Of a DNA stretch of 64,000 nucleotides, positions 54,831 to 64,000 are shown one piece after another. The DNA comes from Phaffia rhodozyma (Eukaryota > Basidiomycota > Tremellomycetes > Cystofilobasidiales > Mrakiaceae). The first letter of the stretch is position 1. Each line of letters opens with the position of its first letter. The stretch is taken from positions 1,550,001-1,614,000 of the forward strand of contig JACGZH010000004.1 in assembly GCA_014706385.1 (NCBI GenBank), in the 5' to 3' direction. A model generated the notes under the pieces. That model made no database searches and was not told where the DNA came from. It worked only from the letters and a program-made list of their open reading frames with translations. A program made the position numbers and the translations under genes.

Positions 54831-57209
54831 ATGTCGACAGCATCGGTATACAACCTCGCGAGGGAGTCTAGGTCGATCCTTAAACGATTCAGAAAGGCAT
54901 CCCCTTCTCTTTCTATAGAGCTCTATCCAAAACACTTTCGGTTCAAAGGCCAGGTGCGTTCGTTTCTCACGATGTATCCCTCATTCTCTCTGTTCGAGCC
55001 CGACAAGTGATGAAGCTGACGTGTATGAACATCCTTCGTGGGCATGGTCACACGCTTGTATGCATGCTGGTTTCAATATTCATATAAAAAAAAACAAAGA
55101 CTGGTATTTTTCTCTATGACAGTCCGATGAAGGTATGTTTAGCTATCGTCGTTTCTCTTGAGCATAACGCGTCCCTAATACATGCCTCCGGGTCACAGAC
55201 CTTCCTTGAATCCATAAGAGCCCAACAGATCCCTCATGATCTGCTACCCTATCTTCCATCCCCACAAATCCCTTACTACGACGGATGTCTTATCGTCGAG
55301 CTCATTGATCACCGACCGACAGCTAACGTTCATCCTTCCGTTGCTGCCGCCTCGTCGGACGCGACCGGCTCTGCTAAACCACCTTCCGACTCGTCATTGA
55401 AACCGGAGGGACAACCAGCGACGAATGTACCGCCTGTCCCCCCGCCTGCACCACCGCTGGCGTACCATGGGCCAGGAGGCAAAGGTCCACCACCTATCAG
55501 AGTCGTTCTTCATCCGACGCCTGCCAGCTTGTGGAGCGATGTTTGCGCAATGAGCGAGGACGTCGGCCAGGGCAGCTGGGACGATTGGGATGTTCTCCAG
55601 TTAGAGGCTAGGATCGTCGTACGTTGCTTCCCGTTCTATTTCCCTCTTTGTTTCTCTTTCTGTCTTCATCGTTTTGGTCGAACCCCGCTTCTTGGGATTC
55701 TGTCTCTTTTCATTTATGCATACATCTTCTTTCAAACCGTTCTCCCACGACAGGCTGCGACAGCACCTCCGCTTTACCTTGGAACAAGCTTCTACGGCAC
55801 TCGAGTAGCCAACGCGTCCATTGCACAGACATCTCCTCTAGCCCCTCCAGAAGCTCAACAACCGTATCATGCCGAGAGTTCCACTTCATCTGGTCTCTTA
55901 GCCCGAAAGAGGGCCCGGGCGCATGGGTCTGGTGTCCAGAGAAGAGACGAAATGGAAAGTCAGAAGAGTCTGTATCAGGTGGGGGAGATCAGGAAGCAGG
56001 TCGGGTTTCAACCAAAGTATGTCATCCTTGGTGCTGTGTAGTGCTTTAGTTGCTGATCATTGTACTGAATTCCTGTTTGCCTTACCGTCTGCAAGTTTCT
56101 CGCGACTCACCCAGATCGAAGCGTTTCGATCGAATCCGGCATCAAACCGGCCCCGCTCGCTCGCCTCTGACATCTCGTCCACTCATCCAGGTCTTCCTCC
56201 ACCGTCGGGTACCTACCCGAACTATAACCCTCGTCCGTCTGGTTCTGGTTCGGCCGTGAATATGGTTCCAAATGCGGATGCCTCGTCGAGTGTCGATAAT
56301 CCGGCCGGGTCGATCGTTCCTGCCGGGGCAGAGGAAGGAGCGAAAGCGGCCAGACGAACATCTGTGGCTTCCTCCATAGGAGGCGATGTTGGGCAGGATG
56401 AGCAACTGGCGTCGGAACCGGCAGTGTCCGAAAAGAAAAAGACAAAGAAGAAAAAGAAGAAGGCCCAGGCGGAAGAACAGACGAAGGATGCTGATATGGA
56501 CGAGCCGTCCACTCCGGCGGTTGCCTCAGCGCCCACACCGGTTGACACACCGGCCGCGATTACGACCACGAAATCCAAGAAAGGGAAGAGTAAGAAGACT
56601 GTCAAGCCATCAGAGGAGGCTGTTCCGCAAACACCAGCTTCAGACTCGGCACCCACTCCATCTTCATCCACCACGGTATCGACGACGGCGAAGAAGGGCA
56701 AAAACAAGAAAGCGGCACCAGGGGTAGGTATGTCTCCGGAGAGTCATCCTCCCAAGAAGAAACAAAAGACTTCAACAACAGCTAGCGCGGCCTCAAGTGC
56801 GCCTACACCAGGAGGGACCGCTCTTCCTCTCGGCCCTCCACCTGTACCGTCCCAGGCCGGCCACTCGACTTACGCTCAAAAGCAACCCCCACCGTCGTCC
56901 TCGCCTTATGTGTCGTCCAAGACGTTGCCTCCGACTTACCCAACTGGGCGACCGCTAACTGGCGGTCCGAACGGAGTTGGAGGGGTTCGTACAGCGCATG
57001 GGCAAGGAACGGGTGTAAAGACGTTACCAGGCGTACCGGGTTTGCAAAGCTCCCAGCAACTCCAGATGTTGCAACAAAATTTCCAGACTCAGCAAGGCTA
57101 CCCGATGCAGGGAATGGGGATGCCCCTCCAGAGGGATGCCGGACAGAGCGGGAACGGATACATGGGCGGAGGGGTAGGATCATACCCTCAGCAAGGCCAG
57201 GGATGGTAG
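54831..57209 (+). CDS. SPT20: SAGA complex subunit SPT20
   Basis: Scaffold subunit of the SAGA transcription coactivator (FAM48A/p38IP homologue). ATG at 54831 gives MSTASVYNLARESRSILKRF. Exon 2 (33 bases) supplies TGIFLYDSPMK between FRFKGQ and TFLESIRAQQIPHDLLPYLP, reproducing the Spt20 domain: SIELYPKHFRFKGQTGIFLY, then YYDGCLIVELIDHRP. A Pro/Ser/Ala-rich insert follows, then IRVVLHPTPASLWSDVCAM and LQLEARIV, continuing the domain. The C-terminal half is disordered, with Lys-rich (EKKKTKKKKKKAQAEE), Ala/Pro/Thr and Gln/Gly-rich parts, ending PQQGQGW with TAG at 57207-57209. Introns also interrupt near 55620-55752 and 56015-56115. Identity rests on the N-terminal domain and is strong. Confidence 0.9.
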
Positions 57210-57717
57210 CTCTTGTAATTGAGCTTTGTTCTCAATTAGTTTTTTCTTCTTCTTCTTCTTCTTCTTCTAATCCTAGCCTGATGCTTGTTTTTGCTTCGGC
57301 AAGTATTCTTGTGCTTCTTGTTGTTTCTTAGACCTTCATACCGGTTGTGCGTGCGCTCTGCTACAACACCAGAAGAGATCAGGATGTCCATCTAGGTGTG
57401 GGTTGTTGATATATATATATATACACATGTGTAGATAGGCACCTTAGCATCATTGAAAGACCAAGACCAAGACCAAGACCATCCATTCATCCATCCATCC
57501 ATCCATTCATTCGTCGTCCTTCGTAGACGAGTCGAGGCTGAACGTCAGGTACCGAGATTGAAGGTTACGGCGGTTACGCAAGCCAGACCGTGACCAACAT
57601 AACCAAGGATCGCGTAACCATGGTCCATCATGTCATCTGTTCCTTCCTCGGCCGCCATGTTCATCTTTCCAACTGTTTCTTTGCCCATAGAAGAAGACAA
57701 CTAACCTTGAAGAGATT
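57210..57717. other. Intergenic with a cluster of simple repeats
   Basis: About 510 bases between SPT20 and COG7, both rightward. It carries (CTT)n at about 57243-57269, (TA)n at 57409-57423, (CAAGAC)n at 57459-57480 and (CATC)n at 57481-57512. The left part is the SPT20 3' UTR and the right part the COG7 promoter. Confidence 0.7.
57243..57512. repeat. Cluster of four microsatellites
   Basis: CTT, TA, GACCAA and CATC tracts within 270 bases of the SPT20-COG7 gap, separated by unique sequence. Confidence 0.8.
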
Positions 57718-60700
57718 ATGACGGATCTCAAGCAACATGGGATCGGTATCGAGAAAGGATCGCAGCATCGGAACGGAAACAGCTATGCCGGTAGTGATGG
57801 AGATAGGGACGAGGAAAGGGACCTAGATGAAGAAAGATCTCTTCTCGGGATGGATAGTTCGGCTAAACTCGTCAACTCGCTTGACATGTACGATGGGGAT
57901 GTGAGTGCTTGGTTGAACGATCTGTTGGATGAGGGTGAAGATGATCAGATCGTATCGTCAGTGGATGGAATAGACAAGGTATGTTCTCATCTGGGTTATT
58001 ATCATCGCTATCGCCATTGTCGTCATCACCATCACCACCACCATCTGGAGAGTTATTGTTCGTCGTATACGCTCAAGGCTGATCATGCGTTAACTTCTCA
58101 CTTGGGTTATCTCTCTCGGGGTCCTGCTTGAATGCGTCTCTCTAACGGGCTCTCTTCTACAGATAAATTTAGAGGCCATCGACGAGAAAGTCCGAACACT
58201 ACTCGGCAGGTTATCCGGAATCTCTCAGGATACATCTCAGCAGCTTGAACAGACGATCCATGATATATCCCGAACGGTTCCCCGGCTGACGTATGACCTT
58301 CAGTTCATGAGAGAATCCGCTGCATCGCTCAGAGTATCTCTCCATGGGATCGAATCTCGAACGAAAGCAGCTCACCCGACCCAGTCCAAATCCGAATCCG
58401 TTTCTATTTCCTCTATCGATGGACCGACCGGATTTTCTTCGGACGCGACAACAACAACAACCACCACCACCACCGCCGACGATGAAGAGACTAAAGGGGT
58501 ACTAGAGCGATTGAAGTACCTTGACAAAGTAAAACAAGGGATGGAAGCCACTCTCGCTGTGTTGAAAGAGGCCGAATCATGGTCGACGCTTGAACTGGAG
58601 TTTACATCTCTCCTCGCCGAAGGTCTATTCCACAAGGCGGCCGAGCGGTTGGCTGAGGCTTCCAAGTCGGTAGCTGTGTTCACCCACAACACGGCCGAAT
58701 ACGAATCTAGGCGAAGTTTGCTTGTCAGTCTGCAGAACCAACTCGAAGCAAGCTTGAGCGCGGCGCTTGTCAAAGCGTTGAGGGAAAAGGACGAGGATGG
58801 ACGGAAGAACCTGTTCGAGATCTTTGGAATGATTCAGAGGGAAGGAGAATTTAGAGGGTACTACTATGCTTCTAGACGAACCGATCTCGTCGATCGGTGG
58901 GAAGCCGCTGTCCTGACAGACTGTGAATCAGTCACTTCACAGGAAACCGGTCTGGGTCTTGGACGCCCGACTGGACCTCCAGAAGACGAAGGAAAGTCTG
59001 CTGTCGGATTCAACCCCTTTTTGTCTGGTTTCTACAGCTCTCTGCTCTCCTTAGTGTTAGTTCTTCTCGCTTCAGTGTGAAATTCTCTCTTACAGTACCG
59101 TTTCTGACCATTCTTCTTTTTGTTCGAATCGTGACTGTATTCTTACTGTTGATCAACAGCGCCGAGGAACGAACAGTACTTCCTTCAATCTTCCCAGATC
59201 CTCAACCCACGTTAATGGCATTCATTCAGAACGTATTCGATTCGTTAAATCCTTCGCTCGGCCAACGTCTAGAGCTCCTCGTTGAATCTCACGGACCGAG
59301 CGCGCTCACTGAGCTCATCACTGCATTCAAATCAACTGAAGATCTTGCGCTCGGCATTCAGTCCAATATGGATAAACTCACCTCTCCATCTCAATCCTCA
59401 GCTGCTAACACACATGCTCACGGTAGAAGTACTAGCCCGGCTCCTGCCTCTCTTACTCGGAAGAAGGATCTCTCGCCTTCACCTTCGCCTTCTCGAAAAC
59501 AGTCGGTCTCGTTTGCAGACGGTGCTTCGAGAAGATACTCTAGAAGACTCACCGCCGCATCGGTTTCGTACTCTCCAGGAGTCGAATCCCCTCTAGACGG
59601 CTTACACCCTCACTCGTACCCCCATCCTCACCCTTCTCATCACCACACGCACCCTCAACTTCCTGTACCCAATGCAGGTGGGCCTTGGGAAATCCCGTTG
59701 TACGAGCCGTTCTTAGACTATCAAACTGAATATGGTCAGCTCGAACGAAGACTCGTTCATTCCACATTGGACAAAGCGTTAGACACATTGGATGGCGTGA
59801 CAGTCGGTGGTGCTGAGCAAGCAGATGCTGCCAGAGTTGTCGGAGATCGATCAGTAGAGGTGTTCGCGCTCGCGGAAGGAGCGCTGGACAGATGTTTGGG
59901 ACTCACTCATGGATTCGGAGCGGTTGAATTGGTGAAGGTGGTAAACGAACTACTTGCTCGCTTTTTAGCCAGATGTGAGAATTTGTTCTCAGACCGTGAT
60001 GTAAGAGAATCCGGTTCTCTCTCTTTTTTTTACTGCTTCCTCTTTACCTCCTCTCCTTGCTGTTCTCCTCGAATCGATCACAAGTGACGGAACGAATAAC
60101 ACTCTGACGATCTATCGTTCTTCTCTTCCCTTTTCCCCTTCCTTGGCTTTAGTCTTCTGCGAAACAACAGCAGTCTAACGGGTCGACGCGTCGAGAAAAT
60201 GCGATGGACGAACTCGACGAGGTTGATCAACTCGAAATGGATGGAATGAACTATAGTTCTGAGGACTGGGGGACTTTTCAATTGGCCCTCCATCTCATTG
60301 GTACTTGCCGAGGGATCCAAGATCGTCTATTCGCTTTTGAGAGTAAGCTCCAGCAGGCACTCCAACATGTAGCGACCGCCTTCTTAGCAGCTCGGGACGA
60401 TCCAGCTGGTCATTTCTTCTCAAGAACGACAAAGGGCTCAATCACGCTTCTCCAACAATCTGGGCTCAACTCGAAAGATCTTCATGATTTGCTCGAATCC
60501 TTGGGCTCGACACACGGAGCAGCAGGGGCAGCTTTATATGGATCCATTCAGCCTTCTCATTTGCGCGCGCCATCCTTCTTTCCTTCCTCCCATACCTTCG
60601 GTGCTCCTTCCAACGCTGTTTCGGCTTCTCCTGCGTCTAATAGCACTGGCTCTGGTGTTACTGTTGTCACATCAGGAGTACAGTCGACAAATGCCACCCC

Positions 60701-61691
60701 ATCTAGAAATAGACGGACGTCAACCTGGACGAAAAATCAATTGATGGAACCCGCTCGAAAGTCACTGATCAGATTCACCACAGCATCCCAGCTTTTTCTC
60801 CAAAAAACAATTCTGTCTCCGTTGCACCAACTTTTGAGTAAGTATCCCTCCTTACCAGTATACTCCTTTGAGGTCACATCTCTGTCCACCGCTGCCATGA
60901 ACTCGACATCTTCATCTTCGATAACTGGTGCCTCTACCAAGCCGAAACAGAAAGCAGCAATTTCTACGATCGGTGTCCCTCGATTTTCGACCGCTCCAAC
61001 AGATACAGTCGCCCGAATTGGTGAAGGCTTGTTGAACTTGCCGAGGTTATTCGAAGTGTATGCCGATGATGACGCACTCTCGTTCTCGCTTGATACGCTT
61101 CCTTTCATCGATCCGGCGACGCTACGTGAATTCCGGGCCGCCCAAGCTCAAGACACATCGAGTGTCTTCAACTTTGGTCCCTCTTCCACTCACCCCGAGA
61201 ACGTGCCTTTGGTCTCTCCAACCCATCTATCGCCTCTACCCTCACCATCGGCAACATTCCCACCTTCGTCTATCCCGGGGAAATCATCCGGCTCGGCATC
61301 TTCGTCCACGTTACCACCAGAGATGGTGGTCTCTCTCCATCTATCTTCTCTCACCCTATCCCTTTTGAGCGCGTTTACCTCCGTGGCGTTCGACTCACTC
61401 CCCCCGCTGGGACCGAATCCATCAGTCCAGGCGGACAAGGCGGCCGAACAACTAGGGACAGACGTAGGGTATCTTGTGAACGTCGTTCGGGCTTTAGACG
61501 TTGATTGGTCAGAAGGTCAGGTCATCAAGGATTGTTTAGATCTCACAGAAGATCAGCTGAGGGCAAAAGTCAGGGGTGAAGAGGGAAGCGCCGGAGGTGA
61601 AGGCGAGCGCGAAGGTGGAGGAAAAGAACAAGGTGGTCTGGAAAGAAGGAAGGTCATGCTCAAAGTAGCAAAGTTGAGAGGGATCTCGTAG
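57718..61691 (+). CDS. COG7: Conserved oligomeric Golgi complex subunit 7
   Basis: Tethering-complex subunit for retrograde vesicle traffic within the Golgi. ATG at 57718; an acidic N-terminus leads to SLDMYDGDVSAWLNDLLDEG, the characteristic COG7 start. Then come INLEAIDEKVRTLLGRLSGI and MRESAASLRVSLHGI, a poly-Thr run (58447-58480), LERLKYLDKVKQGMEATLAV and LKEAESWSTLELEFTSLLAE. Next are REGEFRGYYYASRRTDLVDR, LPSIFPDPQPTLMAFIQNVF, PLYEPFLDYQTEYGQLERRL, EDWGTFQLALHLIGTCRGIQ, GEGLLNLPRLFEVYADDDAL, and near the end AAEQLGTDVGYLVNVVRALD. These match the order of human COG7. Introns interrupt at 57979-58162, 59057-59160 and 60003-60153. Two long low-complexity inserts (Ser/Pro/His) are lineage-specific. 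TAG at 61689-61691. Confidence 0.92.
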
Positions 61692-61986
61692 GAGGAGGGG
61701 AAACATAAAAAGGAAAGGAAAGCGCGAGTGTTCTCCCTTTCTTTCAAGTACATGATGGATTGTTTTACATGTATATCCTCAACACGAAGATGAAGCCTGG
61801 AGGGAAATCAGGACATGCATCCTGTCTGATCGAGTCACAGATACACACTATCTTTCGGCTGCGTCCGATTCAAGACCTTTCTGAGAAATTATACATAGGC
61901 ACGTAGGAAGAGGAAAGTAGAGGTAGTATATACACGTATGAATAAGGATGGAACAACATAGCCACAAGGAAATCTCCATAAGAAGT
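61692..61986. other. Convergent 3' region
   Basis: About 295 bases between COG7 and the lipid kinase-like gene stops. No coding signal is seen. Confidence 0.55.
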
Positions 61987-62385
61987 TTATTTCCAGACCC
62001 AGACCAACTGTTCAAGGCCTCCAACAACCTGACAGACCGCTCGACCACCATCGGGGATTTGATGGATTGCTCCATCTGCGCAAACGAGATGTGAGAGTTC
62101 GGATGTCCGAGTCGGGGTCCATTCCCAGCCTGCACCTGGTGAATGAGCGCAACCGGGGGATAGTCAATGAAAAAACATCATAGACCATGTAAGAATCAGT
62201 GTTATGATAGGTGAATAGATGTAACGAGGTGAAAAGACAAAAGAAGGAGACGAACATCGATAGACCTGAACTTCTCCTTCAGGCTCGGCACCTCCTTCCG
62301 GAGATTCTATCGGATCCTGAAGGACCTCATCTACGTGCTTCCCGTCTATCGCGAAAAGAGGAAGACAAGTTGATTGTCGGAAAAG

Positions 62386-62416
<31 letters not shown>

Positions 62417-64000
62417 GAAACAGAGAACATCGTGACGATAAGCATGTGAGAACCCTAATAAAAAATTTAGAGAACTGATTTGATGACGGACCTCTGTAAG
62501 CGCCTCCTAGAGCTTTTCTTACCCTGCCTTGCCACTGAGACCTTCGATCTTCTTCCTTGTGAGCTTCTCTGACAGCTTTCCCTCTTCCTGGTCGGACGAG
62601 AATGAGATCTGCCGTGCCTGGCCCTCCTTCTTTGGGTGGGATCCGTTCTAGTAGTGGCAAGATGACAAATTGAGGCTCGAGCCGAGTCACCAAGGTTGAA
62701 GCGAGGCAGTACGCCCAGGGCCCTTGGAGAAAGACTCCAGATGAGGCCGAAGGCACAGGGTGGAATTTCCCAGATGCAGGGGAAAACAACTCGATAGGGG
62801 TTGATACAGCTGGGCTCGCTGTTGATGAAGCAGATGAGGTCAGAGGGGGAGGAGGAAAGAGTCGGAGAGTCGCTTCAAACTCTACATCGATGACCTTCTC
62901 GGCTGCCAACTTGAATCTTTCCAATCCTGGATGGTCGTTTCTCAGCGTTTCCGACACATGAAGTAACGACGCATGGAGCGCGGTCGACGTAACGATATGA
63001 CTTAGGAACGAGTCAATCGGATCTTCTTGCCCGGCAGCATAGATTGATGTCTTCTGTAAAGGAAGCGATACGAGAGTCGACGATCTACGGTTCGTTTGGC
63101 TGGCAGATGTAGACGAAGAGGACGTCCTTCGGTGGTCCAAGTAGGACAAGACTGAGCTGAGATTTTGTCTGTCTTGCTCGGTTGATATGAATTTGTCGAC
63201 AAGCTGTGATTCGAGTGTCGACTCTGGGGTAGGAGGGATGAACCCAGGAGGATGTAGATGGTTGAACAACGCGTTGGCCGTTCCCATCGGAATCGGAATG
63301 ATTTCTAGACGAGGTGGCTGTGAGCTATTTGTATCGAGAGAGGTACATGCTTGGGCTCGGAAGAGGTCATGATAGAACCCAGTGATTAATTCTGTGATGA
63401 GTCAAGTAGACGGCCCGAACCGGCTGGTCAGCTCTCGGTGTCAAAACTAATCAGAGAGTAGGAAGAAGTTAGAATGAGAAAGAGGAAGAGAACAGACCAT
63501 GGCTTGTCCCATCGCCTCCCAAGACGGCACAAACGACGTTCTCACTCCCTCCTTGTTGGCTTTGGGTATCCTCGTCCCACCGAGCTCTCAACTTCCTCCC
63601 TAATCGTTCACCATCTCCGTTGGTCTCGGTTTCGAGGAGTTCGAAAGGAATCTCGACGGCCTCGAGGAACGGGCGAAGAATATCTTGGTAAACTAAGAGA
63701 CCCTCGTCCCATCAGCAAGTCATCGAAGACGAGTCAGAGACGTAAAGAAGATGGAATGGTGTTAGAAAAGGAGGACTCGGACGGTAGAAGGAGGGTCTCA
63801 GATGGACCATGACCAATCAGTTAGATTACAAAGAGCCTAGACGAACAGCTTGTAGCCTTTCTATTACCGGACGAAGGGTTTAGGATAACGATCAGTTCCA
63901 TCTGGTATGTCCTATTAAGTTTGTTCAGTGTTCCAGATCACACAAGGTATCCGTCCACAGGAGAAAAGGGATGGTAATGTATCAGAAGAAACCCAAGAAG
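61987..64000 (-). CDS. Diacylglycerol/sphingosine kinase-like protein (5' end probably outside window)
   Basis: The catalytic fold of the DAG/sphingosine/ceramide kinase superfamily is read right to left. It starts with MELIVILNPSSG (NPxSG nucleotide loop, 63865-63901), then an intron, then VYQDILRPFLEAVEIPFELL, VVCAVLGGDGTSHE (GGDGT motif, around 63490-63540), an intron, LITGFYHDLFR, IIPIPMGTANALFNHL (GTAN motif), a long exon with ESQLVDKFISTEQDRQNLSS, and a C-terminal part VDEVLQDPIESPEGGAEPEG and LVCADGAIHQIPDGGRAVCQ, ending VWVWK with TAA at 61987-61989. A (GA)n tract sits in an intron at 62383-62418. ATG 63901 could be the start, but it is preceded in phase by a likely acceptor (AATAG), so an upstream exon beyond 64000 is likely. 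Substrate (lipid type) cannot be told. Confidence 0.72.
62383..62418. repeat. (GA)n/(GAAA)n microsatellite in an intron
   Basis: Purine tract on the plus strand (CT-rich in the transcript) within an intron of the lipid kinase-like gene. Confidence 0.85.

Noticed and set aside
56222..56707. 161-codon open frame on - in SPT20
   Set aside because: Antisense of the low-complexity Ala/Pro/Lys tail of SPT20; composition is a mirror of the repeats.

Overview
The window is nuclear DNA from a fungus, most likely a basidiomycetous yeast. I would guess Cystofilobasidiales/Tremellomycetes (for example a Phaffia-like yeast), but the sequence does not fix the species. The evidence is densely packed eukaryotic genes on both strands, almost all broken by many short introns (about 50-140 bases) with degenerate donors (GTAAGT, GTTCGT, GTTTGT, GTGCGT, GTACGT), together with clear fungal orthologues. 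There is no CRISPR array, rRNA, operon or intact transposon. I saw no tRNA by eye.

Layout, left to right. 1-947: 3' end of the mitochondrial RNA helicase SUV3 (+). 1233-4312: mitochondrial aconitase (-). 5076-8220: cactin, a spliceosome-associated protein (-). 8632-11532: fungal von Willebrand A (MIDAS) protein (+). 11834-12753: RING-like/ankyrin protein (-). 12926-14247: diphthine synthase DPH5 (+). 14613-18025: OPT-family transporter (-). 19626-21825: mitochondrial citrate synthase (-). 22765-24759: microsomal-type epoxide hydrolase (+). 25407-28030 and 28712-31391: two convergent GT15 (KRE2/MNT1) alpha-1,2-mannosyltransferases. 32147-35098: GH27 alpha-galactosidase (+). 35313-39998: DNA topoisomerase III with a long zinc-finger tail (-). 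40269-42446: circularly permuted mitochondrial GTPase MTG1 (+). 42876-44570: V-ATPase proteolipid c'' (-). 44937-47070: eIF2B delta (-). 47400-49374: mitochondrially targeted protein with a bacterial-type RNase P protein (RnpA-like) domain (+). 49375-51588: long gap with a probable Fanzor/TnpB-like relic. 51589-52623: ribosomal protein uL16 (+). 53396-54606: EXPERA/TMEM97-like membrane protein (-). 54831-57209: SAGA subunit SPT20 (+). 57718-61691: Golgi tether subunit COG7 (+). 61987-64000: lipid-kinase-like protein, 5' end outside the window (-).

The genes are mostly unrelated housekeeping functions. Five act in mitochondria: SUV3, aconitase and citrate synthase (adjacent TCA steps), MTG1 and the RnpA-like protein. 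The two mannosyltransferases next to an alpha-galactosidase form a small glycan-related neighbourhood.

The most unusual property is the gene architecture. Conserved protein families can only be read through if exons of 5, 8, 9, 11, 12, 15, 16, 16, 18, 19, 19 and 20 bases are included. Four of these are consecutive in citrate synthase and a 5-base exon lies in a mannosyltransferase. Two GC-AG introns and a 25-G tract 12 bases from a splice acceptor add to this. The most unusual single protein is the RnpA-like one.
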